DNA of 10,035 nt from Bifidobacteriaceae bacterium (GCA_031278675.1 JAITJY010000154.1:1-10035), one strand, 5' to 3'; shown: positions 1 to 6,757, numbered from the stretch's first letter. A program made the numbers and translations. Notes: generated by a model not told the origin, from the letters alone.

Positions 1-826
1 AGGCGAACAGGATCGGCACACCCGTCACGGACCGGACCGACAGGGCCGCGCCGCCGCGCGCATCACCGTCCAGCTTGGTCAGCACCACACCGTTGAACCC
101 GACGCCCTCCTTGAACGCCTCCGCCGTGGTCACCGCGTCCTGCCCGATCATCGAATCAATGACGAACAACACATTGTCCGGGTCGACCGCATCCCTGATT
201 TGGGCCGCTTGACGCATCAAGCCGTCATCAATCCCGAGCCGGCCGGCCGTGTCCACCACCACCGTGTCATACAGCTTGGTCCTAGCCTCCGCCAAGGCGC
301 CTCGCGCCACTGCGACCGGGTCCCCCACGCCATCGCCCGGCTCCGGTGCGTAGACCGGCACACCAGCCTGACCTGCCACAATCTGGAGCTGTTTGACTGC
401 GCCCGGGCGCTGTAAGTCCGCTGCCACCAGCAGCGGCGTGTGACCCTGGTCCTTCAACCAATAGCCCAGTTTGCCCGCCAAGGTGGTCTTCCCGGACCCT
501 TGGAGACCCGCCAGCATGATCACCGTCGGCGGGTGCTTTTCGAACACGAGTTGGGCGGTCTCACCACCTAGGACCTGGACCAGTTCGTCGTAAACAATCT
601 TCACGACCTGCTGCGCTGGGTTGATCGCACGGTTGATCTCTTCATCCAGTGCCCGTTCGCGCACCGTCGCCGTGAACTGGCGAACCACCGGCACCGCCAC
701 ATCCGCGTCCAGCAGCGCGCGGCGGATATCGCGGATTGTCGCGTCGACGTCCGCTGGTGTCAGGCGTCCTTTGGTACGGAGCTTCTTAAAAGTCGCGGCT
801 AGGCGATCCGAGAGCGAGTTGAACAT
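1..826 (-). CDS. ffh: Signal recognition particle protein Ffh (SRP54), N-terminal part; gene runs off the window
   Basis: Ffh is the GTPase subunit of the signal recognition particle. It binds signal peptides and 4.5S RNA and hands ribosome-nascent-chain complexes to FtsY at the membrane. The visible 275 codons cover the N domain (helical bundle, about residues 1-95) and most of the G domain: P-loop GLQGSGKT at 107-114, DLQRPGAVKQL at about 137-147, DTAGR at 192-196 and the guanine-specificity motif TKLD at 250-253. The methionine-rich M domain, which binds signal peptide and RNA, lies beyond position 1, so its integrity cannot be judged. The ATG start gives the standard SRP54 N-terminus (MFNSLSDRLAATFKKL) and is preceded by AAGG within a TTAAGGCCTT context about 5-8 bases upstream. 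The DTAGR and TKLD motifs are shared with FtsY, but DLQRPGAVKQL and GLQGSGKT are Ffh-type rather than FtsY-type. Confidence 0.97.
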   Translation of the reverse strand, partial: MFNSLSDRLAATFKKLRTKGRLTPADVDATIRDIRRALLDADVAVPVVRQFTATVRERALDEEINRAINPAQQVVKIVYDELVQVLGGETAQLVFEKHPPTVIMLAGLQGSGKTTLAGKLGYWLKDQGHTPLLVAADLQRPGAVKQLQIVAGQAGVPVYAPEPGDGVGDPVAVARGALAEARTKLYDTVVVDTAGRLGIDDGLMRQAAQIRDAVDPDNVLFVIDSMIGQDAVTTAEAFKEGVGFNGVVLTKLDGDARGGAALSVRSVTGVPILFA

Positions 827-1029
827 AAGGCCTTAAGGCTACCCGGCCAGTGCCGATCATCAATCCCCCCGCGACCGATGCCGACCCACGGCACAGCACA
901 GCACCGCACGGCTCCGCGCCGCACGGCAACGCACCGCACGGCAACGCTCCGCCACCAGCGGCAACCCACGCGAGCATTTCACACCGAGACCTCACGCCGC
1001 CGGCCGGAACGTGACCCGAACGGTGCCGG
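827..1029. other. Intergenic spacer between the transglutaminase-like gene and ffh
   Basis: This 203-base gap holds the ffh leader and the 3' flank of the transglutaminase-like gene. Visible items are a 15-base tandem repeat (904-948), a GC-rich palindromic stretch (GCCGGC) near 1000, and a weak 5-bp inverted repeat (TGACC/GGTCA) beginning at the upstream stop codon. I see no intrinsic terminator with a T-tract and no convincing -35/-10 pair. The spacing is large enough for ffh to have its own promoter. Confidence 0.5.
904..948. repeat. 15-base tandem repeat, three copies, upstream of ffh
   Basis: Three consecutive 15-base units begin with CCGCACGGC at 904, 919 and 934 (for example CCGCACGGCAACGCA). 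The units differ only in the two bases after CCGCACGGC and in the last base. A fourth, decayed unit may follow at 949. The 15-base period is a multiple of three, but no supported reading frame covers the array. It sits 78-122 bases upstream of the ffh start codon. It may be simple slippage-derived sequence; no known operator is recognised. Confidence 0.75.
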
Positions 1030-3990
1030 TCAGTTGGCGGCGTACTTCGACCTTGACTCGGAAATCCAGTCGCCGCTCTCCATGCGCTCTGATTCCGCAT
1101 CGGTCAGGCCGAAATACTCCGATAGCTTCGCCTCCGAGCCGTTAGCATCATCTGACCAGGTCGGGTCCACGATCTGCCACTTACCCTCCATGAACACTTT
1201 GTTCCACGCATGAAGCCCGTAGTCACGCATCAGATTCCCGGTAACCACCACCGCGTCGATCCCCGCTTCATCCAACAACACCTTATAGGCGGCAGCATAA
1301 CTGGAACATACCCCCTCACCGGAGATTAACGTGCCATAAGCAATTTGGTTGTACGGGTATTCCTTGATGAACTCCCGCATTTCTTCACCATAGTGCAGGG
1401 GCAGGTTCTCAATAGCTTCGTAGGCTTCATAATCATATTCGGCGTGCGCCGCGAGCCACTTATTCAGCGCGAAAGCCTTGTCCCAATCCGACATGTTAGG
1501 CGAAGTCACCTCAGCGACTGCGCTTTGCGCCGTCTGCAACATTTCCTGTTGCATTTGCTCGCGTACCTCAGGCTCGAGGTACTGGGCCGGGAAATGGACA
1601 GTCCCCAGGATCTCTTCGTCAAGCGAATAATAGCCGATGACTTTCGTCACCGGCGCCCAGCCCAGGATATACGGATTCTGCATAACAGCCTCGTTGACCG
1701 CGTTGGAGAACCAGAGCGCCGACTGGTCGGCGCTGGCATATTTGGTCAGATCAAAGTAGTAGTTTCCCGCGATCAGATTCGCTGCGATAAACTGAACGAG
1801 TTCAGATGAGCCGTTGACCGGGTAAGGCACATCCGGGATTGTTGATACCGGGACTTGCCCTTCGGACAACTTCAGGGCCTCTTCCCAATCCGTCTCCTCA
1901 TAAGCGAAGTTGGGGAGCATGCCAGTTCCGTTCCAAGTGGCCTTGGCGGCGGCCAAGCCCGCCTCCAACTGCTCGCGCCAATCATCCGGGGCGTCCCACA
2001 GTACCGCGTCGTGTGTGATCTCGCTGGCGGCTGCCATAACCAGAGTGATCTCTAATTCGCCATACTTTCTGTCCAGATAGGCGCCATCGTAGTCGAACTC
2101 GATTGGCGCGAGCCCCGTGTGGCCGTCTCCCATGGTCACCGGCAAACGCGAATAGCATTCCGCCCAAGCGGCGGCATCGACCCCTAGTACCGAACAATCT
2201 GAGGACAATTCGGATAGGCCATACGCGGCCACCTGTATGGGGAGCCCCGCCAGGAATGTCGTGGCATCGTGCCACTGGGGCAGACTAAACGACTTCAAGT
2301 CTGCACCAACTGCGATCACCGTAAATGACAGCCGATCATTCTTGGACTGGTCGAATTCCGGCGGGGTCCTATAGGTGTACAGCGGATCTTGTTCCAGAAT
2401 GGCGCGAGTGTTGGCGGCTTGATCCTCGTCATAGATAGTCGCCGCGAATACGGCGTTCGCGGTTTTATATCCGTAGCCTCGCATTCCGGGAGCCAAGTCT
2501 TGTTTACTGTTGACCACACCGGCTTTGCCAGTTTCGATGATCCGGGTGTAACCCAGGGCCATGCCCGCTTCGGTCTGCGGGATCAATTCCCCTTTAGTGT
2601 CGTCAAGCACGAAACGCGTTTCCCGCCGGACTATGACGTAATAGCTGGCGGCGCCTTCTACCGCAGCCCATGAAAAGTCGACTGTCCCATCGGTGGCCAT
2701 AGTGTAGGTGAATTCGACAGCGGGTAATACCGAGTTTTTTGCGCGGTCTATCACCATGGGAGTGACCAGCGGCCGCTCCAGTTTCGAGCCGTCGCGGCCC
2801 CGGGTCTGCGCCACGTAGACCACATCGCAATGCCACCACCGGTCTGACAGGACCCGTTCGCCCTCGTGCTCCGAAGATAGATTCCCTCTATCCCACCGCG
2901 TGCTGGGCCAGATCATGAGGGTGGAAAACGGTTTGCCGTCGGGGTCATCAGGCACGTAGAAGGGAAGCGGTTCGGTCAGTTCGGGGTCGGCCCAAAGCGA
3001 CACCAAATCGTTGAACAATAGTGTGGGATCTTCGCTGGTCGACAGCGGATCAATATTGCCAAAGTCGCGGACGTTGACATCTCCGTCGAATTTGAGGCGA
3101 ATGCGTTGCGTGGGTTTGATTAGCTCCGGTTCTGCGAAGTCGTAAGGCAATGTGGCCAGATAATCCGCGTTGAGCCCGAGGTTTCCTTCCGCGTTCAGCC
3201 TGGAGGTGGTGCCCGCTTCATCCCGGGTCACCACCACGTAGGTGATCCCAGCGCCGACCACCAACACGGCCGCCGCCAGCCCCGCTACCAGCGCTTTGAC
3301 GCCCTTGCGCGTCCGCTTGGGCCGGTTGCGCCGCGGCGGTTTGGGCGCCTTGCCGGGCGGGCGTTGCCCCGGAGGCCTGGTCGGCGGATAGCCCGTTGGG
3401 GGCAGCCCCGCCTGGGCCCGGGCACCATACCCGGCACCGGCGCCGGCACCGTAACCTCCCTGGACGCCAGCCCCCTCGCCCGATGCCGTCCACCCAGACC
3501 CAGCATCGCCCCCGCCCGGCGAGTAACCGCCCGGCGGCACCTGCCCGTAACGCGCGACCGGGCCGCCCTGCGGCCAGTGCGCCTGGGCCGGCTGGTCATA
3601 ATGCCCGGGCGGAGCGCCCGGCGGCGATTGGACATGTCCAGCAGCCGTATCACCCGGGTACCCACTCGCCGGGTAGCCGCCCGGCCACGGCTGTTCATAA
3701 CCGCCGGGCGGAGCGCCCGGCGCCGGCTGGCCATAGCCGTAGGACGCACCGCTTGGGGAGCTGCTTGGCGGCCACTGCACCTGGTCTGCCTGACCTGGTT
3801 GGTTGGACCAACCATTGCTCGCCGCAGGGTACGCGGGCGGGACCGCTGGAGGCGCCTGCGCACCGTCCCAGGTAGGTGGAACACCGGTCCAGGCGTTAGG
3901 GTCCGGCGGCTGGCCGGAATAATCGGTCGGGCTGGGCCACGCGGGCCAATAGGGCTCATGCGGGCGGTCGGGAGGTGCGGGCTCCTGCAT
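1030..3990 (-). CDS. Membrane-anchored protein with extracellular transglutaminase-like domain and Pro/Gly/Tyr-rich cytoplasmic N-terminus
   Basis: This 986-residue protein has three parts. Residues 1-220 are low-complexity Pro/Gly/Tyr/Gln-rich with degenerate PPGAPPGxY(D/E)QP repeats. A basic stretch (PPRRNRPKRTRKG, 218-230) precedes a single membrane helix at about 232-254, so by the positive-inside rule the N-terminus is cytoplasmic and residues 255-986 are outside. The exterior has a long unassigned region with an FN3-like strand pattern (VDFSWAAVEGAASYYVIVR, about 437-455), then a C-terminal transglutaminase/protease-like domain. That domain contains a helix at 835-854 (DWDKAFALNKWLAAHAEYDY), GEGVCSSYA with candidate nucleophile Cys895, HAWN with His927 and VDPTW with Asp942, a complete Cys-His-Asp triad. 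Bacterial members of this fold include peptidases and cross-linking enzymes, so the reaction and substrate are unknown; a cell-surface or peptidoglycan role is inferred from topology. No strong ribosome binding site precedes the ATG. Base composition falls to about 45% GC in places (1741-1800), unlike glnD. It interrupts the usual glnD-ffh neighbourhood. Confidence 0.88.
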   Translation of the reverse strand: MQEPAPPDRPHEPYWPAWPSPTDYSGQPPDPNAWTGVPPTWDGAQAPPAVPPAYPAASNGWSNQPGQADQVQWPPSSSPSGASYGYGQPAPGAPPGGYEQPWPGGYPASGYPGDTAAGHVQSPPGAPPGHYDQPAQAHWPQGGPVARYGQVPPGGYSPGGGDAGSGWTASGEGAGVQGGYGAGAGAGYGARAQAGLPPTGYPPTRPPGQRPPGKAPKPPRRNRPKRTRKGVKALVAGLAAAVLVVGAGITYVVVTRDEAGTTSRLNAEGNLGLNADYLATLPYDFAEPELIKPTQRIRLKFDGDVNVRDFGNIDPLSTSEDPTLLFNDLVSLWADPELTEPLPFYVPDDPDGKPFSTLMIWPSTRWDRGNLSSEHEGERVLSDRWWHCDVVYVAQTRGRDGSKLERPLVTPMVIDRAKNSVLPAVEFTYTMATDGTVDFSWAAVEGAASYYVIVRRETRFVLDDTKGELIPQTEAGMALGYTRIIETGKAGVVNSKQDLAPGMRGYGYKTANAVFAATIYDEDQAANTRAILEQDPLYTYRTPPEFDQSKNDRLSFTVIAVGADLKSFSLPQWHDATTFLAGLPIQVAAYGLSELSSDCSVLGVDAAAWAECYSRLPVTMGDGHTGLAPIEFDYDGAYLDRKYGELEITLVMAAASEITHDAVLWDAPDDWREQLEAGLAAAKATWNGTGMLPNFAYEETDWEEALKLSEGQVPVSTIPDVPYPVNGSSELVQFIAANLIAGNYYFDLTKYASADQSALWFSNAVNEAVMQNPYILGWAPVTKVIGYYSLDEEILGTVHFPAQYLEPEVREQMQQEMLQTAQSAVAEVTSPNMSDWDKAFALNKWLAAHAEYDYEAYEAIENLPLHYGEEMREFIKEYPYNQIAYGTLISGEGVCSSYAAAYKVLLDEAGIDAVVVTGNLMRDYGLHAWNKVFMEGKWQIVDPTWSDDANGSEAKLSEYFGLTDAESERMESGDWISESRSKYAAN
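3590..3725 (-). repeat. Duplicated 37-base segment in the low-complexity 5' part of the transglutaminase-like gene
   Basis: Two 37-base segments, at 3590-3626 and 3689-3725, match except at about five positions. Each contains the hairpin-forming core GGGCGGAGCGCCC. They encode related peptides of the type PGAPPG(H/G)Y(D/E)QP. The 99-base period is in frame, consistent with in-frame duplication building the cytoplasmic Pro/Gly/Tyr-rich region. Confidence 0.7.
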
Positions 3991-4065
3991 TGGACCAGCC
4001 TAGCGTCTAGGCCCGAAGGGGCTGGCCAGGCTCTAGACAGAATTGTGGCGGCCAGCCACCTCCAA

Positions 4066-4320
4066 GCTAGGCCGCGCGCGGTGCGGGCGCAGGCACCGCC
4101 CACGCGATAGCGGCGCGGGTACAGGTACAGCCCACGCGATAGCGGCGCCATCCAGTCCCGGCTAGGCCGCGCGCGGCGCGGGCGCAGGTACAGCCCACGC
4201 GATAGCGGCGCGGGCGCAGGTACAGCCGACGCGATAGCGGCGCGAGTACAGGTACAGCCGACGCGATAGCGGCGCCATCCAGTCCCGGCTAGGGCGCGCG
4301 CGGCGCGGGCGCAGGCACCG
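4066..4320. repeat. Higher-order tandem repeat array overlapping the 3' end of glnD
   Basis: The basic unit is 32 bases, ending in ACGCGATAGCGGC. Five full units lie at 4083-4114, 4115-4146, 4178-4209, 4210-4241 and 4242-4273, with 16 bases of a sixth from 4305. Units are grouped by a 31-base linker (4147-4177 and 4274-4304) made of GCCATCCAGTCCCG followed by GCTAGGCCGCGCGCGGC. The higher-order blocks are 4066-4160 (95 bases, two units), 4161-4287 (127 bases, three units) and a partial block from 4288. The linker contains the self-complementary GCCGCGCGCGGC in the second block and near-matches in the others. The glnD stop codon (TAG, 4289-4291) and its last residues (VPAPAPRAP) fall in the partial block, and the other blocks repeat this tail on the minus strand. 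A 32-base period shifts frame, so the array is not a coding repeat. Its function is unknown; transcription termination, protein binding or neutral amplification are all possible. Confidence 0.9.
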
Positions 4321-6112
4321 GGTGCGCCTTACACGCCCGCCGGGCACCTGCCACCAAGCGGCCGATCAGCGCAGCGCGCTGTTTGGTCCAGGCTTTCGGA
4401 CCAGCGGCCCGGGCATCAGCCTCGGTCAGGGCGGCAAGGCCGTCCAATAGATCGCGCCGGTATTCCAAGGCGTCCGCCAGGGCGGAGATCGTCTCAGGTG
4501 CTGCTGGATCACTGGTCACGGCGAGACGAGCCAGGGTCAAGTGGTGGCGCACCAGCGCCACCATAAACTTGATCTGATCAGACCGATACCCCATCCGGGT
4601 GAACAATGGCGCCGCCAAGAGCGCACCCAACGCAGCATGATCCTTCTCCCCAGGCCGCTTCCCGATGTCGTGAAACAAAGTAGCGACAGCCACCAATTCG
4701 CGTGGGGCACTCCCCACCTCCAGACCCGCCAGAAGCGCCACCGCCTCAACCTGGTGGCGGTCCACGGTGTGCCTGTGCAGCGCGTTGCGCTGCGCCTGAT
4801 TGCGCACATACGCCCACTCCGGCCAGAGCCGGACCACCACGCCAGCCTGGTCCAACGACTCCCACACAGGCACAATCCGCTCGCCCTGATCTAAAAACGC
4901 CGCCAACTCCGCCCGAGCCGCCGCCGGCCAAGGATCAGGCAACGGCGGCGCGGAGCGCAACGCCCGCACCGTCAAAGGCTCGAACGGCAAGCCACGCTCG
5001 GCGGCGAGGTGGGCGGCGCGCAGTGGGAGGACGGCATCGTGCAAAGGCGCGTCCGATGCCGAAAACACCACTTCACCCCCCAACTCCGCCAACCCCTGCG
5101 CGAGCGGCGTAAGGCGCGGACCCTGGCGGCGGCCGCGCACAAACACCGCCGGCAGCGCTTTGCGACCCGGCAAATTACCGAGCGCGCGGCGCATGGTCGT
5201 GTCCAGCGCGTGCGTCACCCCGCGACCCGCCCGCGCGAGATGCCCCATCAACTGATCGGCCGTCAAATACGGGTCAATCAGCCGCGCCACCTGGTCTTGT
5301 TCGGCCATCAACAACACGTTCGCGCCGCGCCCCGCGCAATGCTGCAACGCGTCCCGCACGTCCAGCAAATAGGTCAATGACCTGGCCAAATCCTCGGCCT
5401 CGCCGCGGGGACGGTCCGCCAGCCAGGACGCCACCAACGCATCCAGCGTCACCACATCACGCAGACCGCCGCGCGCTTCCTTCAAGTTCGGTTCCAGCCG
5501 GAACGCCAAGTGCCCGAACGTCGCCTCACGTTCCGCGACCGATTCGGCGAGGTCCGGCAGCCGTTTCCGCGCCGCTCCACGCCAGTCCGCCAACACGGCC
5601 GATGCCGCCCGCCCCGCCAATTCGCCGCTCCCCGCGATCAGGGACAAGGACAACAGCCCCGTCGCGGCGGCTAGGTCCTGGGTGGCGATCCGCCGACATT
5701 CGCCGAGCGAGCGGAACGACTGGTCGAGGTCGAAGCCGGCATCCCAGATCGGATACCACAGCGACCTGGCGAACTCCGCGCGGCGCGGTTCGGACCAGCC
5801 TGGGCCGTCGTAGACAACCACCAAGTCCAGGTCTGATAGCGGCGCCACCTCACCGCGTCCCAGCGACCCGACCGCTCCCAGGGCCACCCCAGCGCCGCGG
5901 CCCGCCGCTCCGGGCGTGCGTGCCGCCCGCAACGCCTCATCCCACAAACCCATCAGCGCCGCGCGCAACAATCGGGTTCGTTCCGCCCGGCCGCGCGCCC
6001 CAAGCGCCCACCACGCCGCCGCGTAGGGACCCTTGTGCTTGCGCGCCAGACCGAGGTCCCGGAAAGCGGGCGGTCCTTCCGAGACCCCGGCAACTAAGGC
6101 CGCCAAGGCCAC
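4289..6112 (-). CDS. glnD: GlnD-family PII nucleotidyltransferase, C-terminally short (no ACT domains)
   Basis: GlnD transfers a nucleotide to PII and removes it in response to nitrogen status: UMP in enterobacteria, AMP in Corynebacterium. Visible domains are the nucleotidyltransferase with GSLGRGEVAPLSDLDL at 82-97 (acidic metal ligands Asp94 and Asp96), the family motif NLKEARGGLRD at 209-219, and an HD hydrolase domain with HRHTVDRH at 446-453, His481-Asp482 (FHDIGKR) and RHH at 522-524. The post-HD helix (ALTEADARAAGPKAW) is present, but the chain ends about 30 residues later at 607 with PAPAPRAP, inside a repeat array. Typical GlnD proteins are about 750-890 residues and end in two ACT domains that sense glutamine; none is seen here or in other frames downstream. 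The GTG start has AGGAG at 6119-6123, six bases upstream. A TTG at 6106 with AAGGAGG five bases upstream is a close rival. Confidence 0.9.
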   Translation of the reverse strand: MALAALVAGVSEGPPAFRDLGLARKHKGPYAAAWWALGARGRAERTRLLRAALMGLWDEALRAARTPGAAGRGAGVALGAVGSLGRGEVAPLSDLDLVVVYDGPGWSEPRRAEFARSLWYPIWDAGFDLDQSFRSLGECRRIATQDLAAATGLLSLSLIAGSGELAGRAASAVLADWRGAARKRLPDLAESVAEREATFGHLAFRLEPNLKEARGGLRDVVTLDALVASWLADRPRGEAEDLARSLTYLLDVRDALQHCAGRGANVLLMAEQDQVARLIDPYLTADQLMGHLARAGRGVTHALDTTMRRALGNLPGRKALPAVFVRGRRQGPRLTPLAQGLAELGGEVVFSASDAPLHDAVLPLRAAHLAAERGLPFEPLTVRALRSAPPLPDPWPAAARAELAAFLDQGERIVPVWESLDQAGVVVRLWPEWAYVRNQAQRNALHRHTVDRHQVEAVALLAGLEVGSAPRELVAVATLFHDIGKRPGEKDHAALGALLAAPLFTRMGYRSDQIKFMVALVRHHLTLARLAVTSDPAAPETISALADALEYRRDLLDGLAALTEADARAAGPKAWTKQRAALIGRLVAGARRACKAHPVPAPAPRAP

Positions 6113-6186
6113 CTCCTTCTCCTGGGGCCCAGCCGTGTCCCGGCCGGCCGGAACGCCCGACCACCGGTGGATCCGGGCTTAGGCCG

Positions 6187-6224
6187 GGCCTAGGAACCCG
6201 GTGAATAAACCGGATTCCTAGGCC
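6187..6224. repeat. 15-base inverted repeat with one mismatch upstream of glnD
   Basis: The left arm GGCCTAGGAACCCGG (6187-6201) pairs with CCGGATTCCTAGGCC (6210-6224) across an 8-base AT-rich loop (TGAATAAA), with a single C/A mismatch. It lies 75-112 bases upstream of the glnD start. There is no T-tract after it on the minus strand, so a canonical intrinsic terminator is not supported; an operator or RNA stem in the glnD leader is possible. Confidence 0.75.
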
Positions 6225-6254
6225 AAACCCGCACTTGTCTGCCGCGTTTGTGCT

Positions 6255-6275
6255 GGTGAGAGCTTCGCTCTCGCC
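6255..6275 (-). repeat. Hairpin with GAA triloop between PII gene and glnD
   Basis: On the minus strand GGCGAGAGC and GCTCTCACC flank a GAA triloop, giving a nine-base stem with one wobble pair. The apex GCGAAGC is a known highly stable DNA mini-hairpin sequence. Confidence 0.65.
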
Positions 6276-6290
6276 TGCGCGGGAACGGTC

Positions 6291-6314
6291 GGACGGTGTT
6301 GAACAACACCGTCC
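6291..6314 (-). terminator. Perfect 24-base palindrome downstream of the PII gene; possible terminator or operator
   Basis: Arms GGACGGTGTTG and CAACACCGTCC abut around a two-base centre, forming a perfect 11-bp inverted repeat (a 9-bp stem with a 6-base loop in RNA). It lies 105-128 bases beyond the PII stop codon. The minus strand then reads GACCGTTCCC with no T-run. It could be a U-less actinobacterial-type terminator, a processing stem, or a dimeric-regulator site. The type is tentative. Confidence 0.4.
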
Positions 6315-6366
6315 TAAAGGCACCCCACAAACTCTGGCCGCTTCGCTCCGAGATTTTGCGGGGACC

Positions 6367-6385
6367 CCGAGTAGGCCAAACTCGG
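6367..6385. repeat. Small hairpin shortly after the PII stop codon
   Basis: Arms CCGAGT (6367-6372) and ACTCGG (6380-6385) enclose a 7-base loop. It begins 34 bases after the PII stop codon on the minus strand and is the first stem in the structured gap. There is no T-tract after it. Confidence 0.5.
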
Positions 6386-6418
6386 CTCAGGTGCAAAGGT
6401 TTCGGCTACCTAGTGGGT

Positions 6419-6757
6419 CTAGAGCGCGTCGGAACCCGTGTCACCCGTGCGTACACGAACAACCGAGTCGACGTCGATGACCCAGACCTTGCCGTCACCG
6501 ATCCGCTCCGTGCGGGCGGCGGTCACGATCGCCTCGACCGCGCCCTCCGCCACCGAGTCCTCCACCACCGTCTCCAGCTTGATCTTGGGCAACAGATCAA
6601 CTGTATATTCGGCTCCGCGGTAGACCTCGGTGTGGCCTTTTTGCCGACCATAACCGGACACTTCGGAGACGGTCATGCCCCGGGCTCCGGCCGCCTCAAG
6701 TGCCGTCTTGACCGCATCCAGGCGGTGCGGCTGGATTATTCCAACAACCAGTTTCAT
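6419..6757 (-). CDS. glnK: PII nitrogen regulatory protein
   Basis: This 112-residue PII trimer-type signalling protein integrates ATP/ADP, 2-oxoglutarate and covalent modification, and controls Amt and other nitrogen targets. Hallmarks are MTVSEV at 28-33, GYGRQKGH at 35-42 with Gln39 for Mg/2-oxoglutarate, the T-loop EVYRGAEYTVDLLPK with Tyr46 and the modifiable Tyr51, and Lys58. The nucleotide-binding B-loop has IGDGK at 86-90, and Arg101 and Arg103 follow. The B-loop start reads RTERIGDGK rather than the common TGKIGDGK, so residue 84 is Glu instead of Gly. ATG is preceded by GAAAGG (6766-6771) with an 8-base spacer. It starts 27 bases after the amt stop, so the two are almost certainly co-transcribed. 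Linkage to amt favours the name glnK; mycobacterial and other annotations use glnB. GlnD for its modification lies downstream. Confidence 0.97.
   Translation of the reverse strand: MKLVVGIIQPHRLDAVKTALEAAGARGMTVSEVSGYGRQKGHTEVYRGAEYTVDLLPKIKLETVVEDSVAEGAVEAIVTAARTERIGDGKVWVIDVDSVVRVRTGDTGSDAL

Larger units (their letters stand above)
6113..6418. other. Structured intergenic region between PII gene and glnD
   Basis: This 306-base gap has no supported gene but is rich in inverted repeats (6187-6224, 6255-6275, 6291-6314, 6367-6385) plus a palindrome CCACCGGTGG at 6161-6170. A near-identical direct repeat, TAGGCCAAACNCG, at 6219-6231 and 6372-6384 brackets the middle hairpins. On the minus strand GCGAAGC, known as an exceptionally stable DNA mini-hairpin, occurs twice (6262-6268 and 6340-6346). 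Amt, PII and glnD usually sit close together in actinobacteria, so a gap of this size with this much structure suggests termination, attenuation, RNA processing, a small RNA, or a short non-coding mobile element. Confidence 0.65.

Noticed and set aside
3364..4110. Long plus-strand open frames opposite the Pro-rich part of the transglutaminase-like gene, and an overlapping minus-strand frame at 3285-4151
   Set aside because: Their Arg/Pro/Ala-rich composition is typical of shadow frames in high-GC DNA. They resemble no family and overlap a gene with a clear domain layout.
4083..4273. CRISPR array
   Set aside because: The 32-base units are directly adjacent or separated by one repeated linker. 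There are no unique spacers and no cas genes nearby.
3991..4288. ACT domains of GlnD displaced by a frameshift
   Set aside because: No frame on the minus strand downstream of the glnD stop shows ACT-like sequence; the space is taken by the repeat array and a short spacer.
5377..6204. 275-codon plus-strand frame opposite glnD
   Set aside because: It is antisense to conserved GlnD motifs, and its composition is almost only Pro, Arg, Ser, Thr and Ala; this is an artefact of GC-rich third positions.
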